Origin: Lota lota
Taxonomy: Eukaryota; Chordata; Actinopteri; Gadiformes; Lotidae
Direction of reading: 5' to 3'
Assembly (NCBI GenBank): GCA_026745465.1
Contig: JACYXH010000473.1
Span: 5,664,691-5,728,690 of the forward strand
DNA length: 64,000 nt
Shown here piece after piece: positions 34,563 through 64,000 of the stretch. Both the position numbers and the translations under genes were made by a program. The notes below the pieces were generated by a model, which worked only from the letters and a program-made list of their open reading frames with translations, was not told the origin of the DNA and searched no databases. Position 1 is the stretch's first letter. Each line of letters opens with the position of its first letter.

Positions 34563-35351
34563 CGCAGCACTAGACGCTATCTAATTGACCGCATAGAAAT
34601 AGTCAATGTGGACTGATGTTTCCATTTGTGGGTGTGTGCGCACAATGTGCATAGCCTGATACTGAAAGAAAGAAAGAACGAAAGAATATTAGGCATCAAA
34701 AGGAGTGGCCCATGATGATGCGAATGTGTTGACGAAGGCTCAACCTTCGGCATAACTGCATAACTGTGAGAAATAAAGGAGAGAACAAGGTGGAGAGGTA
34801 TTGAAGGAAAAAGAAGCCTGTGAAGAAGACTAGAGACAGACAGACAGAGCAGAGCAAGAGAGATACAGAGAGACAAGGAGGGAAAGAGGATACCTGCAAA
34901 GTTCAAGGTCACAAACACATAACTGTTCTGTCTTCTCGTGTGTCTCAGGGAATGGCATGACACCCACACACACACACACACACACACACCCACACAGTCT
35001 ATTTTGGCAGGTGTCTGTGATGTGGTGGGAGGAGTAAGGGAGTGCCGTGTTGTTTAGCCTTGTGATGTCCAACGGAACTCCAAAACAACCCTCAGCCAAT
35101 CAGAACGCGAGACACATGCACAAAACGTTTGGGGGGGGGTGTAATGTATCTCTGGTTTATGTAATCTCTGAGGGGAAAGGTTGTATGAAAAACACTCAAA
35201 TAAAACAAAGAGAGAGAGAGACAGAGCGTGATGGAAGGAGGAGTCAGCAGTGTGAGTTATGGTGCAATGATGCTGCAGTGCTGGGGGAGGGGTACAACAC
35301 ACACTATTTTCAAATAAATTGTAAGCTTTCTCTTATCACCTGAACACACAC

Positions 35352-35370
35352 ACGCCCACCCCCACCCCCT

Positions 35371-35411
<41 letters not shown>

Positions 35412-35451
35412 CACACACACACACGCACACGCACACGCACACACACACACA
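35352..35451. repeat. compound (CA)n/(CACG) microsatellite
   Basis: CA runs interrupted by CACGCACACG. Confidence 0.93.
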
Positions 35452-35749
35452 GTAAAAGTTAGGATCAGATCAAATCCAGGGCAGGTTTCCAAGTCCGATT
35501 CCTCCAAAAAGACAGCGGAATCAATACTTCACGTAACACTTTATTTGTGGGCTTACGCAGGATACCCAAAACAACCACCAGAGTCTTTCCGTGGTTACCT
35601 AATTTCTCTCCTGTGTCTTAATCCTGCGTGCTCTCCCACTATTGTTCTCCCATTACTGTTCTCCATTCATCGCAAAACACAGTATCTTAAAGCACATGAC
35701 AAGGCCGGGGCTCTCAGTTACCTCCAATCATTACCTGTTATACAAAAGG

Positions 35750-36330
35750 GCCATTTGGGGTTGGAAACAGAGGCCTGGCAGGGAGGAGGATGAGAACAGA
35801 ATGAAGGTGAATACACATCAATTGTTTAATCAACTCCTCAAGTGTAGTGGAGGGATAGAGGCCGATGCTTGTCAGGGAGGGGGATTAATAACAGGATGAA
35901 GGTGAATACACATAATCAACTAAAAGTGTGGGTCAGAGATCTGGCAAGGAGTACAGGCAGGGAAAAGCTGTCATCAACTAGCAGGGGGGGGGGGGGGCAG
36001 ACCTGTTGGGCTGAGGGGGATCTGTTGTTGGGCTGTGAGACAAAAGGAGAGCCATTTGGGGTTGGAGACAGAGGTCTAGCAGGGAGGAGGATGAGAACAG
36101 GATGAAGGTGAAATACACATAAATTGTTCGATCAACTCAAGAGTACTGGAAGGAAGGAGACCAATGTTTGGCAGGGAGGGGGATTAATAACAGAATGAAG
36201 GTGAATACACATAAACTAAAAGTGGGGGTGGGAGAAAGGGATCTGGCAGGGAGGGGCGTGAGGGCAAGGGAAAAGGTGTCATCAACTAACAGTGGGGGTC
36301 AGAGACAGGAATCTGGCAGGGAGGGGGAAA
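35750..36330. repeat. degenerate long-unit tandem repeat (about 115-130 bp)
   Basis: Four to five copies of GGCAGGGAGG...ATGAAGGTGAATACACAT...CAACTAAAAGTG with indels. Confidence 0.8.
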
Positions 36331-36446
36331 ACAGCATGAGGCGAAACCATATCTAACTGTTTAAAGATTAATACATTACTCAACATTCCTCCGTTTGAGA
36401 CTTCCAAGTCTCACCAATCATCATTAATGCAATCCTCAACAACAAC

Positions 36447-36721
<275 letters not shown>

Positions 36722-36784
36722 CAACTGAATCCATAGTCTCTAAACCTTAACCTTGGCTTTGTTAGCTCAATCACTAAACGTGAC

Positions 36785-37116
36785 TGTGGGAGTGTGTGTG
36801 GATGGTGGCTGGTTTAAGCAGCCTCACCTGGCCCGAGTCAGACTGATTGGACTCTGGGGCTGGGTGAGGCTGCACACCTGTTGCACATTGAGCAATCAGT
36901 GTGCACAGGTTAAACCACCCACCACCACACACACTCAGGGAGAGCTCTCCTACATGGCAGCGTGGAGCACCATCTGCATGTCTCATTCAACCTTAACAAT
37001 AAACTGGTTTTCAACATCACCACCCTGTGTCCAATTGGTTTGGAGGAGCCCGAGGAAAGTCACCTAGGTGGAGTATAGGAGCCACCTAGGTGGCGTGTAG
37101 TATGGACTTTGCTACA
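36785..37116 (+). mobile_element. solo LTR, copy 2
   Basis: Same family as 6470-6784: starts TGTGGGAG, ends TTGCTACA. Flanks GTGAC and GTGAT agree at four of five bases, fitting a decayed 5-bp target duplication. Slightly longer than copy 1. Non-coding. Confidence 0.78.
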
Positions 37117-37438
37117 GTGATTAAATGCCAAGTTAAGCACGGCTTGGCTGAAGCTAAATACCTGTAATTAACAGTTGAAAACAAGGGCAACTTCTTCCTG
37201 TTCAGTTCTTGTCAAACCACTAACACAAATAATTAGCAACATTCAACGTTAATTTGACATTGTTTCTGAGGGTTAATTCGTTGTTTTCCATTTTGTGATC
37301 ATTTGTAATATTAATAAATGTATTATCTTTTCAGTTTCATTTTCATGTGGATTTAAGTTCTTGGAAGCTGAGATGGAAATATTGATATACTAACAAATAT
37401 TTTTAAACAGGAAGCACATGCTTTTCTTGTATTCGTAC

Positions 37439-37464
37439 TTGAAATCAAACTAGTTTGATTTCAA
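37439..37464. repeat. 26-bp perfect palindrome
   Basis: Centre CTAG with arms TTGAAATCAAA and its complement, no loop. Confidence 0.9.
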
Positions 37465-37540
37465 TAACTATGAATCAACTACGTAATACCAATACCGTTG
37501 ATGATATGCAATACTGTTAAGTTTTACACAATTATGTTCT

Positions 37541-37574
37541 GCTAATGCTATGTTAATGTTAACATAGTATTAGC
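37541..37574. repeat. hairpin, 16-bp arms, one mismatch
   Basis: GCTAATGCTATGTTAA, two-base centre TG, then TTAACATAGTATTAGC. Confidence 0.85.
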
Positions 37575-37896
37575 GTAACTTCCTGGAGTAGCTAGGTAAT
37601 GTTAACTGTAGCCTATATCGGTTGCTAGGTGACTGAGTAGAGCAGAGTGAGGTCAATTTAATTTGAAGTTGTGATAGCAATACTTATAGTAATCATGGAG
37701 TATCGCGTGAAAAAACAGTGCTGGTTAATGTCCACGCAATGCAATTTTGGAGTTACATAACGAGGTGTCACCAAGTTATTACTACAACTAGCTAATAGCT
37801 AGCCTTGTTCAGCCCTCCGACGTGCTGCTTTACAATGCAAATATGATCCCTGAGAATTTTAATCCATTTCACAGTCAATGTGGATGGTTAGGCCCA

Positions 37897-37898
<2 letters not shown>

Positions 37899-37991
<93 letters not shown>
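37899..37991. repeat. (TG)n microsatellite
   Basis: About 46 TG units. Confidence 0.97.
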
Positions 37992-37992
<1 letters not shown>

Positions 37993-38454
37993 GTGTGTGT
38001 CATGTATACCAGTTCAATCCTCAAGGATAAAATCAAATTCAGACAGTTTTTCCCCCACACTTATTATGGTTTAATTTAGATACACCACCTCATATTACAA
38101 AAGCAACATTTGACATGACATAATGAGATGTTCAGTTGCGTGGTATGTCTGCAAGTGTGCCAGGCAGATGTATGGGTTGTGTGTGAAAACAATTCAAACA
38201 CACAATCTGTCAATCATTACGGAGATGAACCAACCGTGCTTATAAATGTGGAATAGAGCTTGACCCTGCCTGTGTGCCTGTGCCTATGAGGGCCTGTGTG
38301 TGCGTGAAAGAGATCTTTACGTTACACCCCAGGCGAAATAATCCGGACAGCCCTCTCTGATTGATCTATCAAGTTTGCTGGTTCGAATCTAATAGGAGAA
38401 CAATCATTAATACATTTCCTCCCACAATATTGATATGATCCTAAAAATCCTGGC

Positions 38455-38575
38455 AGTCAGGATAGTCCAGTGGTCAAGGAAGGAATTGGGTTCGATCCCC
38501 ATTGTCCAAACCACTACCTGGACGATCCTTGAGTGAAATTCTTTAACCCCTACCTGCATCTCACTTGACTGTAAG
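38455..38575 (+). mobile_element. tRNA-derived SINE fragment
   Basis: A-box-like TAGTCCAGTGG at about 38464 and B-box GGTTCGATCCC at about 38489, spaced as in a tRNA head, then CCTTGAGTGAAATTCTTTAA typical of fish SINE bodies. No intact tRNA cloverleaf. Confidence 0.6.
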
Positions 38576-39270
38576 ACTAAATTAAATGAAATAAAAAGAA
38601 ATTGTATTCACACAGTAACAGCTCAGTAACTGCTACCCTGCAAGTGGTGACCTGTATGAAAAGAAAATCCACTTGTTTTTTTCTTATTCGAGTTGGGAGT
38701 TATTTTTTATAAAAGGTTTCATTAATAGCACAGGGTTGTGTATGTTGAAAGTGAACAATGAGCTGTCTGTGTCAAAAACACAGTATTATTCGGCTCAATG
38801 AAAATAAAAAGTGGTTAGCACAAAGGATATATTCAACGCTGTTGCTTGCTGTGCCAACTTCGAAAAATATCAAATCTACAACATAAATCAACAAAATAGA
38901 ACGCGATAACGGTAAGACGGACGCGGGGGAAAAGCAATTATTCTGCAACATTAAAGGAGATGATCCACGGGCCTGAAGGTGTGTGGTATGGTGTGTGTGA
39001 CTAGAGTCTGTGTGTGTATCAGAAGTCCATCTGCACATTAGACCACAGCAGAGAGACACGGCCAACACACAGCGATACAAAGAGAAAGCAAGAGAAATCA
39101 ACACACACACACAGAGACAGAGACAGAGAGAGGAAAGATTGCCGATAGAGACAGAGACTTCCGAGAGAAAGAGAAAGAGACACAGACCACCAACACACAA
39201 GACATCGCGAGGAAGGAGTTGAAGTGAAGAAGTAAAGAAAGTAGTTGCATGTGCAGCTCATGTTCACTCT

Positions 39271-39275
<5 letters not shown>

Positions 39276-39332
<57 letters not shown>
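39276..39332. repeat. (CA)n microsatellite
   Basis: About 28 CA units. Confidence 0.96.
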
Positions 39333-39335
<3 letters not shown>

Positions 39336-39817
39336 TTGCAAGGCATTTCACCACAAATGGAGAGCCCAACTTAAGTATGGAATTCAGACACTGGTTGTGT
39401 GATTGATGTTTCAGGAGGTTCAACTTGCTTGCCTTGCTATGAGCCAGTCATTCTAATATGTTGATGTGTAATACTGTATAATAGATTGTTTCTACACCGT
39501 CTAAAAGGATGCTGCTGCTTACTGCTTGACCCACCTTATCACTCTGTCTCAAACTCCGTCTCTCAATCCATCTATGTCACTCAATCACTCTCACTCCATC
39601 CCTGACTCCATCGCTCACTCTGTCGCTCTCACTCTCACTCGCTAACTGTCTCTCACCCGTTCTCTCATTGCCTCTTTGATCGAGTTCAAAAGAGAGACAA
39701 TGGGTGTGATTCCCATCAGCCTCTCCGTGTTACTCACCAAAAAGTCTTGAAAGCTTCATTAATGTTGACGAGAAGTTGCAGTTTGGCCCACGTTACAATT
39801 GGACGCTGGTTCTGTAG

Positions 39818-39819
<2 letters not shown>

Positions 39820-39876
<57 letters not shown>
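39820..39876. repeat. (CA)n microsatellite
   Basis: About 28 CA units; a shorter CA run follows near 39955. Confidence 0.95.
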
Positions 39877-39880
<4 letters not shown>

Positions 39881-40569
39881 ACACATTTAAACAGTGCATC
39901 CAGAAGACAGTGAACAGTAAATCCTATTACAATGATATTACAACTGAATACACAGACACACACACACACACACACAGTTCGGTTGAGACCATGGATGTAT
40001 AAGGTAGTTCAGAGAGAAACACATATTGACTCTGTTCTTGGTCAAGTTGGAAGAAAACACGCGAACTCAAGGCCGCCCACACAAAGCCGTTGTTGCGGCG
40101 ACGCTTCGAGGGCTAGCAGGCAGCAGGCAGCAGGCATATGCTACTTGACAACATTACCTAAAATTGGTCTGCAGTTGAAAACATCCCCATTTATAGAAGA
40201 CTACACGTTATTTGTAATCATCAGCATTGGCAGTCAAGCTGCAGGTCCACAAAACCATGCATCGCATCCACCTGTGACAGGATTGTGTCAAGTTGATAGG
40301 GGCACTAAAAAGATGAGAAAGTACATAGACCACCTACCCACATACATCCCGCATCCATGTTGCACCCTCCATAAGGACTGCCATCCCTAATAAGAACCTG
40401 TAATACCACTGGAAGCCCAACGTCACTTTAGAGCGTTGTAGGCACATTGAGCCTCGTTATCCGACACCCGCTCACCCGCTGTTTTCCCTTTAACTTATAT
40501 TCAACAAAGGGCGATGGACGCACTTCGACAGTGACACAAATGAAATGATGAGATATATATTAAAAAAGG

Positions 40570-41060
40570 ATATTAATATATAGTTATGTTTATGACAGCT
40601 TTGAAGGCAAGCCGGCTTCGCTGCAGCGGACTGTTATTGGTGTTGTACTCGCGCAGACTACTGTCGCGAGCCCCCCCCCGCCCCCCTCCCCCCGCCCCCC
40701 TCCCCCCGCCCTGGCAGCCGCAACCTGAGATGCTGGCTATTCTGCCAGAGCGGAGAGTGCGACTCTTCTCAAAATGCACGAGTGAAATGAACATGTATTG
40801 TGCTCACCTCTTCGCCTCGTACATTCAACCCCTGGCGCACCGGACGATCGTCGTTGTCTTTGTTGTTGTCAGTCTAGTTAATGGACAGTGGCGCGCGCGG
40901 CAGCGGGTGCATTGGTCGTTAGCAGCTGAAGCCACTGGGCTATGAGCGAGCGCCTTTAAAAGCAATATCTGTCGGTAGGAGAAAAAAAAAAAACAACCGC
41001 AGTCACGGTTTCCGTCGACGTCACGTGTAATTTACACAGGGGCGTGGCTTGGAGGGTGTC
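40570..41060 (-). promoter_or_regulatory. CpG-rich candidate promoter (distal slc45a4 start?)
   Basis: The clearest CpG-rich stretch outside exons. Holds minus-strand CCAAT boxes (ATTGG at 40636 and 40911), a GACGTCACGTG (CRE plus E-box) at 41017-41027, GGGGCGTGGC at 41039-41048 and a C-run array at 40671-40711. Lying between the slc45a4 ATG and the dennd3 stop, it could be a distal slc45a4 first exon. Inference. Confidence 0.38.
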
Positions 41061-41847
41061 TAATGTGAGGTCGTACTTGGACTAGCAGGCGAAAATCTAA
41101 ATTGTAACTCATATGCGTGATGTTTTCTAATCAGTGTGATTATTATCGATTGCTTTACCTTTCGCTGGGAGTGAAACGCTCTGAATGTGTTGACTGCCAA
41201 ACTTAACGTTTGGACAATAAACATGCATCGCATGAGGACGGGTTCGAAGACAGAGCCAGCCGAAAGTGGCTCGTAGCGCTGCAGGGAAAACTCGTTACCA
41301 TGTCGATTCCTTTATGTTACCAAGTTCAATACACACTAATTGGCCTATTACGTAATCGTGGGCCTGTTTATTTAAACATTTTTCCGTTGTGCCAATTCTC
41401 TTTTTGGAATTTTTTAGATTTCCATGAGGTCCATCGTATGCGGTAAAAGATAAATACATGAACTGGTAGGCTGCTTTGCAAAATAAGGTCTACCATAAAA
41501 CCTGGCTCCAAATGTTTTAGTAAACAGGAGCTGCTATGTTGGAGCTCCGACAATACGTTTTCTCGCAGGAGGAGACACCACAACGTCTATAATTTACAAT
41601 TCCAAAATAAGTTATGACTGAACCGATTTCCAACCGTTACAAATAACCTTAAAATAACAATACAGGTGTTACAGCAGCAACAAAAACGATTATCGATATG
41701 AATGAACAAAAGGTGATAAGAATAACAATACAAAAGTGACAGGAATAAGATTAGGCCTAGGCATTAGTTAAAATAGCTTTTAGAAATCCCCAAACCACTG
41801 AAATACCAATACTAGATAAGGGACTTGGTGTTAACGTATGACATCTC

Positions 41848-41888
<41 letters not shown>

Positions 41889-41889
41889 C
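41848..41889. repeat. (CAA)n microsatellite
   Basis: About 14 CAA units. Confidence 0.95.
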
Positions 41890-41959
41890 CAAAAAAGCCC
41901 TTCCATCTTGAACTGCCCCGTGGCTACTGTTAACGCTAGAACCAACCCTGCAGCACAGA

Positions 41960-42055
41960 AGAGGGGTTTCAAGAGTACAGAGGGTCTTGGTTTGATCCCC
42001 AATACCCACAGATAGTCGCTTTAGATGAAAGCGTCTGCTAAATCCCCTGATTCCG
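41960..42055 (+). mobile_element. V-SINE-type remnant
   Basis: B-box-like GGTTTGATCCCC, then GTCGCTTTAGATGAAAGCGT and CTGCTAAAT, the characteristic fish V-SINE/LINE tail. Confidence 0.65.
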
Positions 42056-44157
42056 TCTGTAAAAGAAAGAAGAAGGAAAAAGTAGGAAATAGAGTGTGCT
42101 CTTTGATCAGTTCATGACAAGGTTGTCTGTAGGCCCAGCTGTAGATTATGCTTAACTATCAGTGAATTACAACAATAAAGCATTACATTTTTATTTTTTC
42201 CGTTGGGAAGGAGACTTCTGTGGATACTCCCGGCCAAGTAGAAACATGGGCAGAACCTAAAATTACCACATACGTGTGCCTAAACATGAATAACAGATCT
42301 AACAGGCCAATGTTTAAGGCCCATGTTTATATTTGTATACATTCAAACACACGTGTCTGCGGGCGTCTTTGTACGTGTGTAATATGATTGCGCTGAGCCC
42401 TTAGCTAGGGCCACAAAAACACATGCACACCAGCAGGTACAAAGGGAGGGATTCCTGTCCCAAGGGGGAATTTGTTGTGAACATGCAGTGTCGGCAAAAA
42501 CTGTAAAAGTGCAACAAAAACAACAACATAGTATTCATACAAAACAACTCCTACGAGAACGAATCCGTGACATATAACAGATAGCCAACAATCAGTGGGT
42601 CTATGAAGGCCTTTCTGTTAGCCATCTCGTGGAACTTGGTGTTCTTTCAGACAGCATGGTGTATTTGCTTTCATTGCCCACAAGGATTATATTATTGGTT
42701 GCTTGATTTATCCACGCAACTGTCATCAGGACCTTTATCTCTCCATCTGATGGCACGTCTAAACTCGTAATTTAAAGTAATTAGGTAGATGATGCGTTAC
42801 TGGATCCATCGAGTCTCTCTTGGGAAGGTTCGAAGGCGTTAATAGACACGGCAGCGCCCCCCTCTGGTGAACGGCGCTACGTACAACGGTGGCACCTTCA
42901 CAATGTTCATAGATTGAGGGAATTTGATTACATTTGGAATCCATCAGTAAACTCAACTGAGAGAAACGTGTAATTAATGGTGTAATATGAATACACAAAG
43001 TAGAATGTGTAAACGGTTGTCAAGTGGCTTGTTTATTGTGTACAATATAAAGGTTGAATAAAAAGAGGATTAAGTAAAACAGCAAAATCATATTTTGGGC
43101 TACAATACTGATAACTGATCAGTACTATACGTTTCAGCAACAGAGTGAAGAGTGTCACCAACCTAAATTACAAGGAGTGTATCAATACAAAACACAAACA
43201 TACATGTGCAGTTTATAAATATGTTGCAATAACACATTGCCCTTCATAAAAATAGTTACATTATTAATTCAATATACGTAAAAACAACGTAGAGTTCCAT
43301 ATATGTTAAATGGATTAAAGAAAAAATTATAATACAATGGCAGTCATGTTTGATTTGAGGCTCCAGTTGTAAAGTCTAAGAGCGAGAGGAAAAAAAAGGT
43401 AAATAAATGTGCATTCAAAGTTAAGCAAAGTAGCCCTACAGAAAATGGCATAACAATGATTGGTAAATAGTTTAGTCTACGGAATTCACATATTAAAGCA
43501 TAAAGTCCCTTGTTTGAAAAAATCCTAATTGTTAGTCAGCATTACGCTTTGTTTACTGGACATGTTTCACATTGGCTGGTCAGAAATATTTAAACCACCT
43601 TTTCCATTTGTTTAAAAGCAGTTTGTTGTCAATACAAAAATATGTTTACTACTGTAAGCCAGAATGGCAAAGTTATTTGGCCCTATTGAGCCTTAACATA
43701 TTTAATATATATTTAATAAATGTATACAATGCTACGATGGGCGTTTTTGATGAAGTTCAACTTCGGTGAGGTAATTTATTTTAAATGATAACATAACATG
43801 ACATAATTTGGCCGCTATTTTAATGATGTTATCATTAGGTCATTCTTTAAGCCTGCTATTCATTCACCAGTCGACTGGAATCATTTGAAAAATGAATGTA
43901 CTATCAGTTGGAGCAATTACAAGGCGATCAGCCTCCTCACAAGTAGTTTGTGGTCAAAATGTTTAAAAAAGTCGTAAAATATATGTTTTTAATGAATTAC
44001 AAAAGAAAATAAGCCCACGCTGCTTTTACCTACACTGTCAATCGTATATTGGAATACTCATGTTTTTATAACGTAAAAATGTATATAAAATATACGTTTA
44101 TTGGCGTCTTATTTTGGCACATCTTTGGTATGTAAAGTTGTTGTATGACCACACATA

Positions 44158-44291
<134 letters not shown>

Positions 44292-45302
44292 GGTAATACT
44301 TGTCTGTTCAAGCTTCATGTGCATGTCTGTGATATAATGAAGAGTTGTCGATCGCCATTCGATTCTGTAGTAACATGCTTAAGGAAAAGGGGACACTTGG
44401 CGTTGTACTCCATCTCAGATATGTAGTTGTTTGTTGTCCGTTTTGTGGTAGTCCGTTCTTTTTTACTAAAAGATCATTATGGGCTTCTTCATTTTCTCCC
44501 TTTGTACACTTCCAGTTTATGTCAACAAACATCTCACTTCAATACATAACGTTGCTAGATCTGGGACGTGATTGGTATAGAAAATTCCAACAACCCCATT
44601 TGAGTGATGAGATGTATGTGTCGTTATGGTTCTCCCCGCTGTCACTCCCAGGGGTCTTCTACTCTGAAGTCCCAACAAGGATATCATTTCTGACAGAAGG
44701 TCCTCATAAACCATGTCCTTACCCCGGTCCTTGGATGGAGCCGAGGAACGCTACGCTACAGGTACATCCACGAGGGAACCCAAACGCTCCCTGCCTTCAC
44801 GCCCAGCGTTCTTCCACTCTTCAGTCAGCGTCCCCACAAGGAAAGGCTATTTGGTATGGAGGTCCTCACAAAACGCTTCCCCCACTCCTATCCCTGGATT
44901 GGACAAAGCAACATTACAAAGTTTCAATATTGCAGCATATAATTGACATTAATGTCACATATGTATAATGGTCTATAAAGTATGGTTTAAATATATAAAT
45001 TGACAGCATATGCTGTCAATAACGTCTACCTCAAGAGTCTCTTATTTTTTGCATTGAGTCTACTCATATTGTGCATAGATATTTGAGACATAATATAGAT
45101 ACTACTGTCCTGTACTTTCTGCTGTGACACCTAGATTTTCAGTCTGGTATGTGAGAAGATCAATACAAGATAAGTATATTGTATCTTATCTGCAATGCTT
45201 AACACTCCTCCCTTCCTTCCTTCCCTCTTCTCCTCCTTCATTCCCTCCCACCCATCCACCCACCTGGCAGTGGCGAGCTCTGCCTTCCTCCTCTGGCTCC
45301 GC

Positions 45303-63763
<18,461 letters not shown>

Positions 63764-63837
63764 CTGCACACCAAGACAGCATCACAGAGCAGAGCATTCA
63801 AACCCACATTCACATCCTACTATTTTCACTAGTTCAT

Positions 63838-64000
63838 AATTTAGTAGGCGCTTTGATGCCAAGTGACTTACAATGAATTTATTTTCAGACACGTCATTAA
63901 TGAGCAGGTGGGGGTTAGGGCATCTTGCTCAAGGATGCCTACAGCGAGGATGCAGATATTTCAAACCAAGACTCAACATCGTTTTATTTTAACTAGATTT
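63838..64000 (-). mobile_element. SINE-like dispersed repeat, copy 3 (cut by window end)
   Basis: TAGTAGGCGCTTTGATGCCA then GACACGTCATTAATGAGCAG, GGTGGGGGTTAGGG, close to the 26835 copy. Lies just upstream of dennd3 exon A. Confidence 0.55.

Noticed and set aside
44345..44968. 207-residue plus-strand ORF
   Set aside because: No recognisable family, no splice or start context, and it contains a degenerate internal duplication. Probably chance.

Overview
The window is teleost-like nuclear DNA. It has intron-rich vertebrate genes, very dense long dinucleotide repeats, tRNA-derived SINE remnants and fish-type DNA transposon relics. The extreme (CA)n/(TG)n density recalls cod-like fish, but that is only an impression.

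Three protein-coding genes were reconstructed exon by exon. Reading frames and splice phases close across nearly every junction. (1) gpr20, plus strand, 1-1828: an orphan class A GPCR whose 5' part lies outside the window. (2) slc45a4, minus strand, 31269 down to 9929: 14 coding exons of an MFS transporter. Exon 8 carries one extra base that breaks the frame. (3) dennd3, minus strand, 63763 down to 45303: the last 18 coding exons seen here of a DENN-domain Rab GEF with a C-terminal WD40 propeller. Its N-terminal exons lie beyond 64000. GPR20, SLC45A4 and DENND3 are also neighbours on human 8q24.3 (from memory), which supports all three calls. The orientation of slc45a4 appears inverted relative to human.

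Layout: 1-2270 gpr20 and its 3' end; 2271-9928 intergenic, with microsatellites, one solo LTR and the slc45a4 3' side; 9929-31269 slc45a4, including an 11.8-kb intron 1 holding a pogo-like transposon relic, a MITE, palindromes and a CCAAT-bearing tandem array; 31270-45302 intergenic or slc45a4 5' region, with a second MITE copy, a second solo LTR, a 272-bp (CA)n and a CpG-rich promoter candidate near 41 kb; 45303-63763 dennd3, with a hAT relic, several SINEs and tandem arrays pressed against exons.

The genes do not form one pathway: a receptor, a solute carrier and a vesicle-traffic GEF. The common theme is tandem DNA at exon edges. Coding-strand CA repeats follow many donors, TG repeats precede many acceptors, and longer arrays abut or have replaced parts of exons. 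No RNA gene, CRISPR array or previously undescribed multigene system was recognised.
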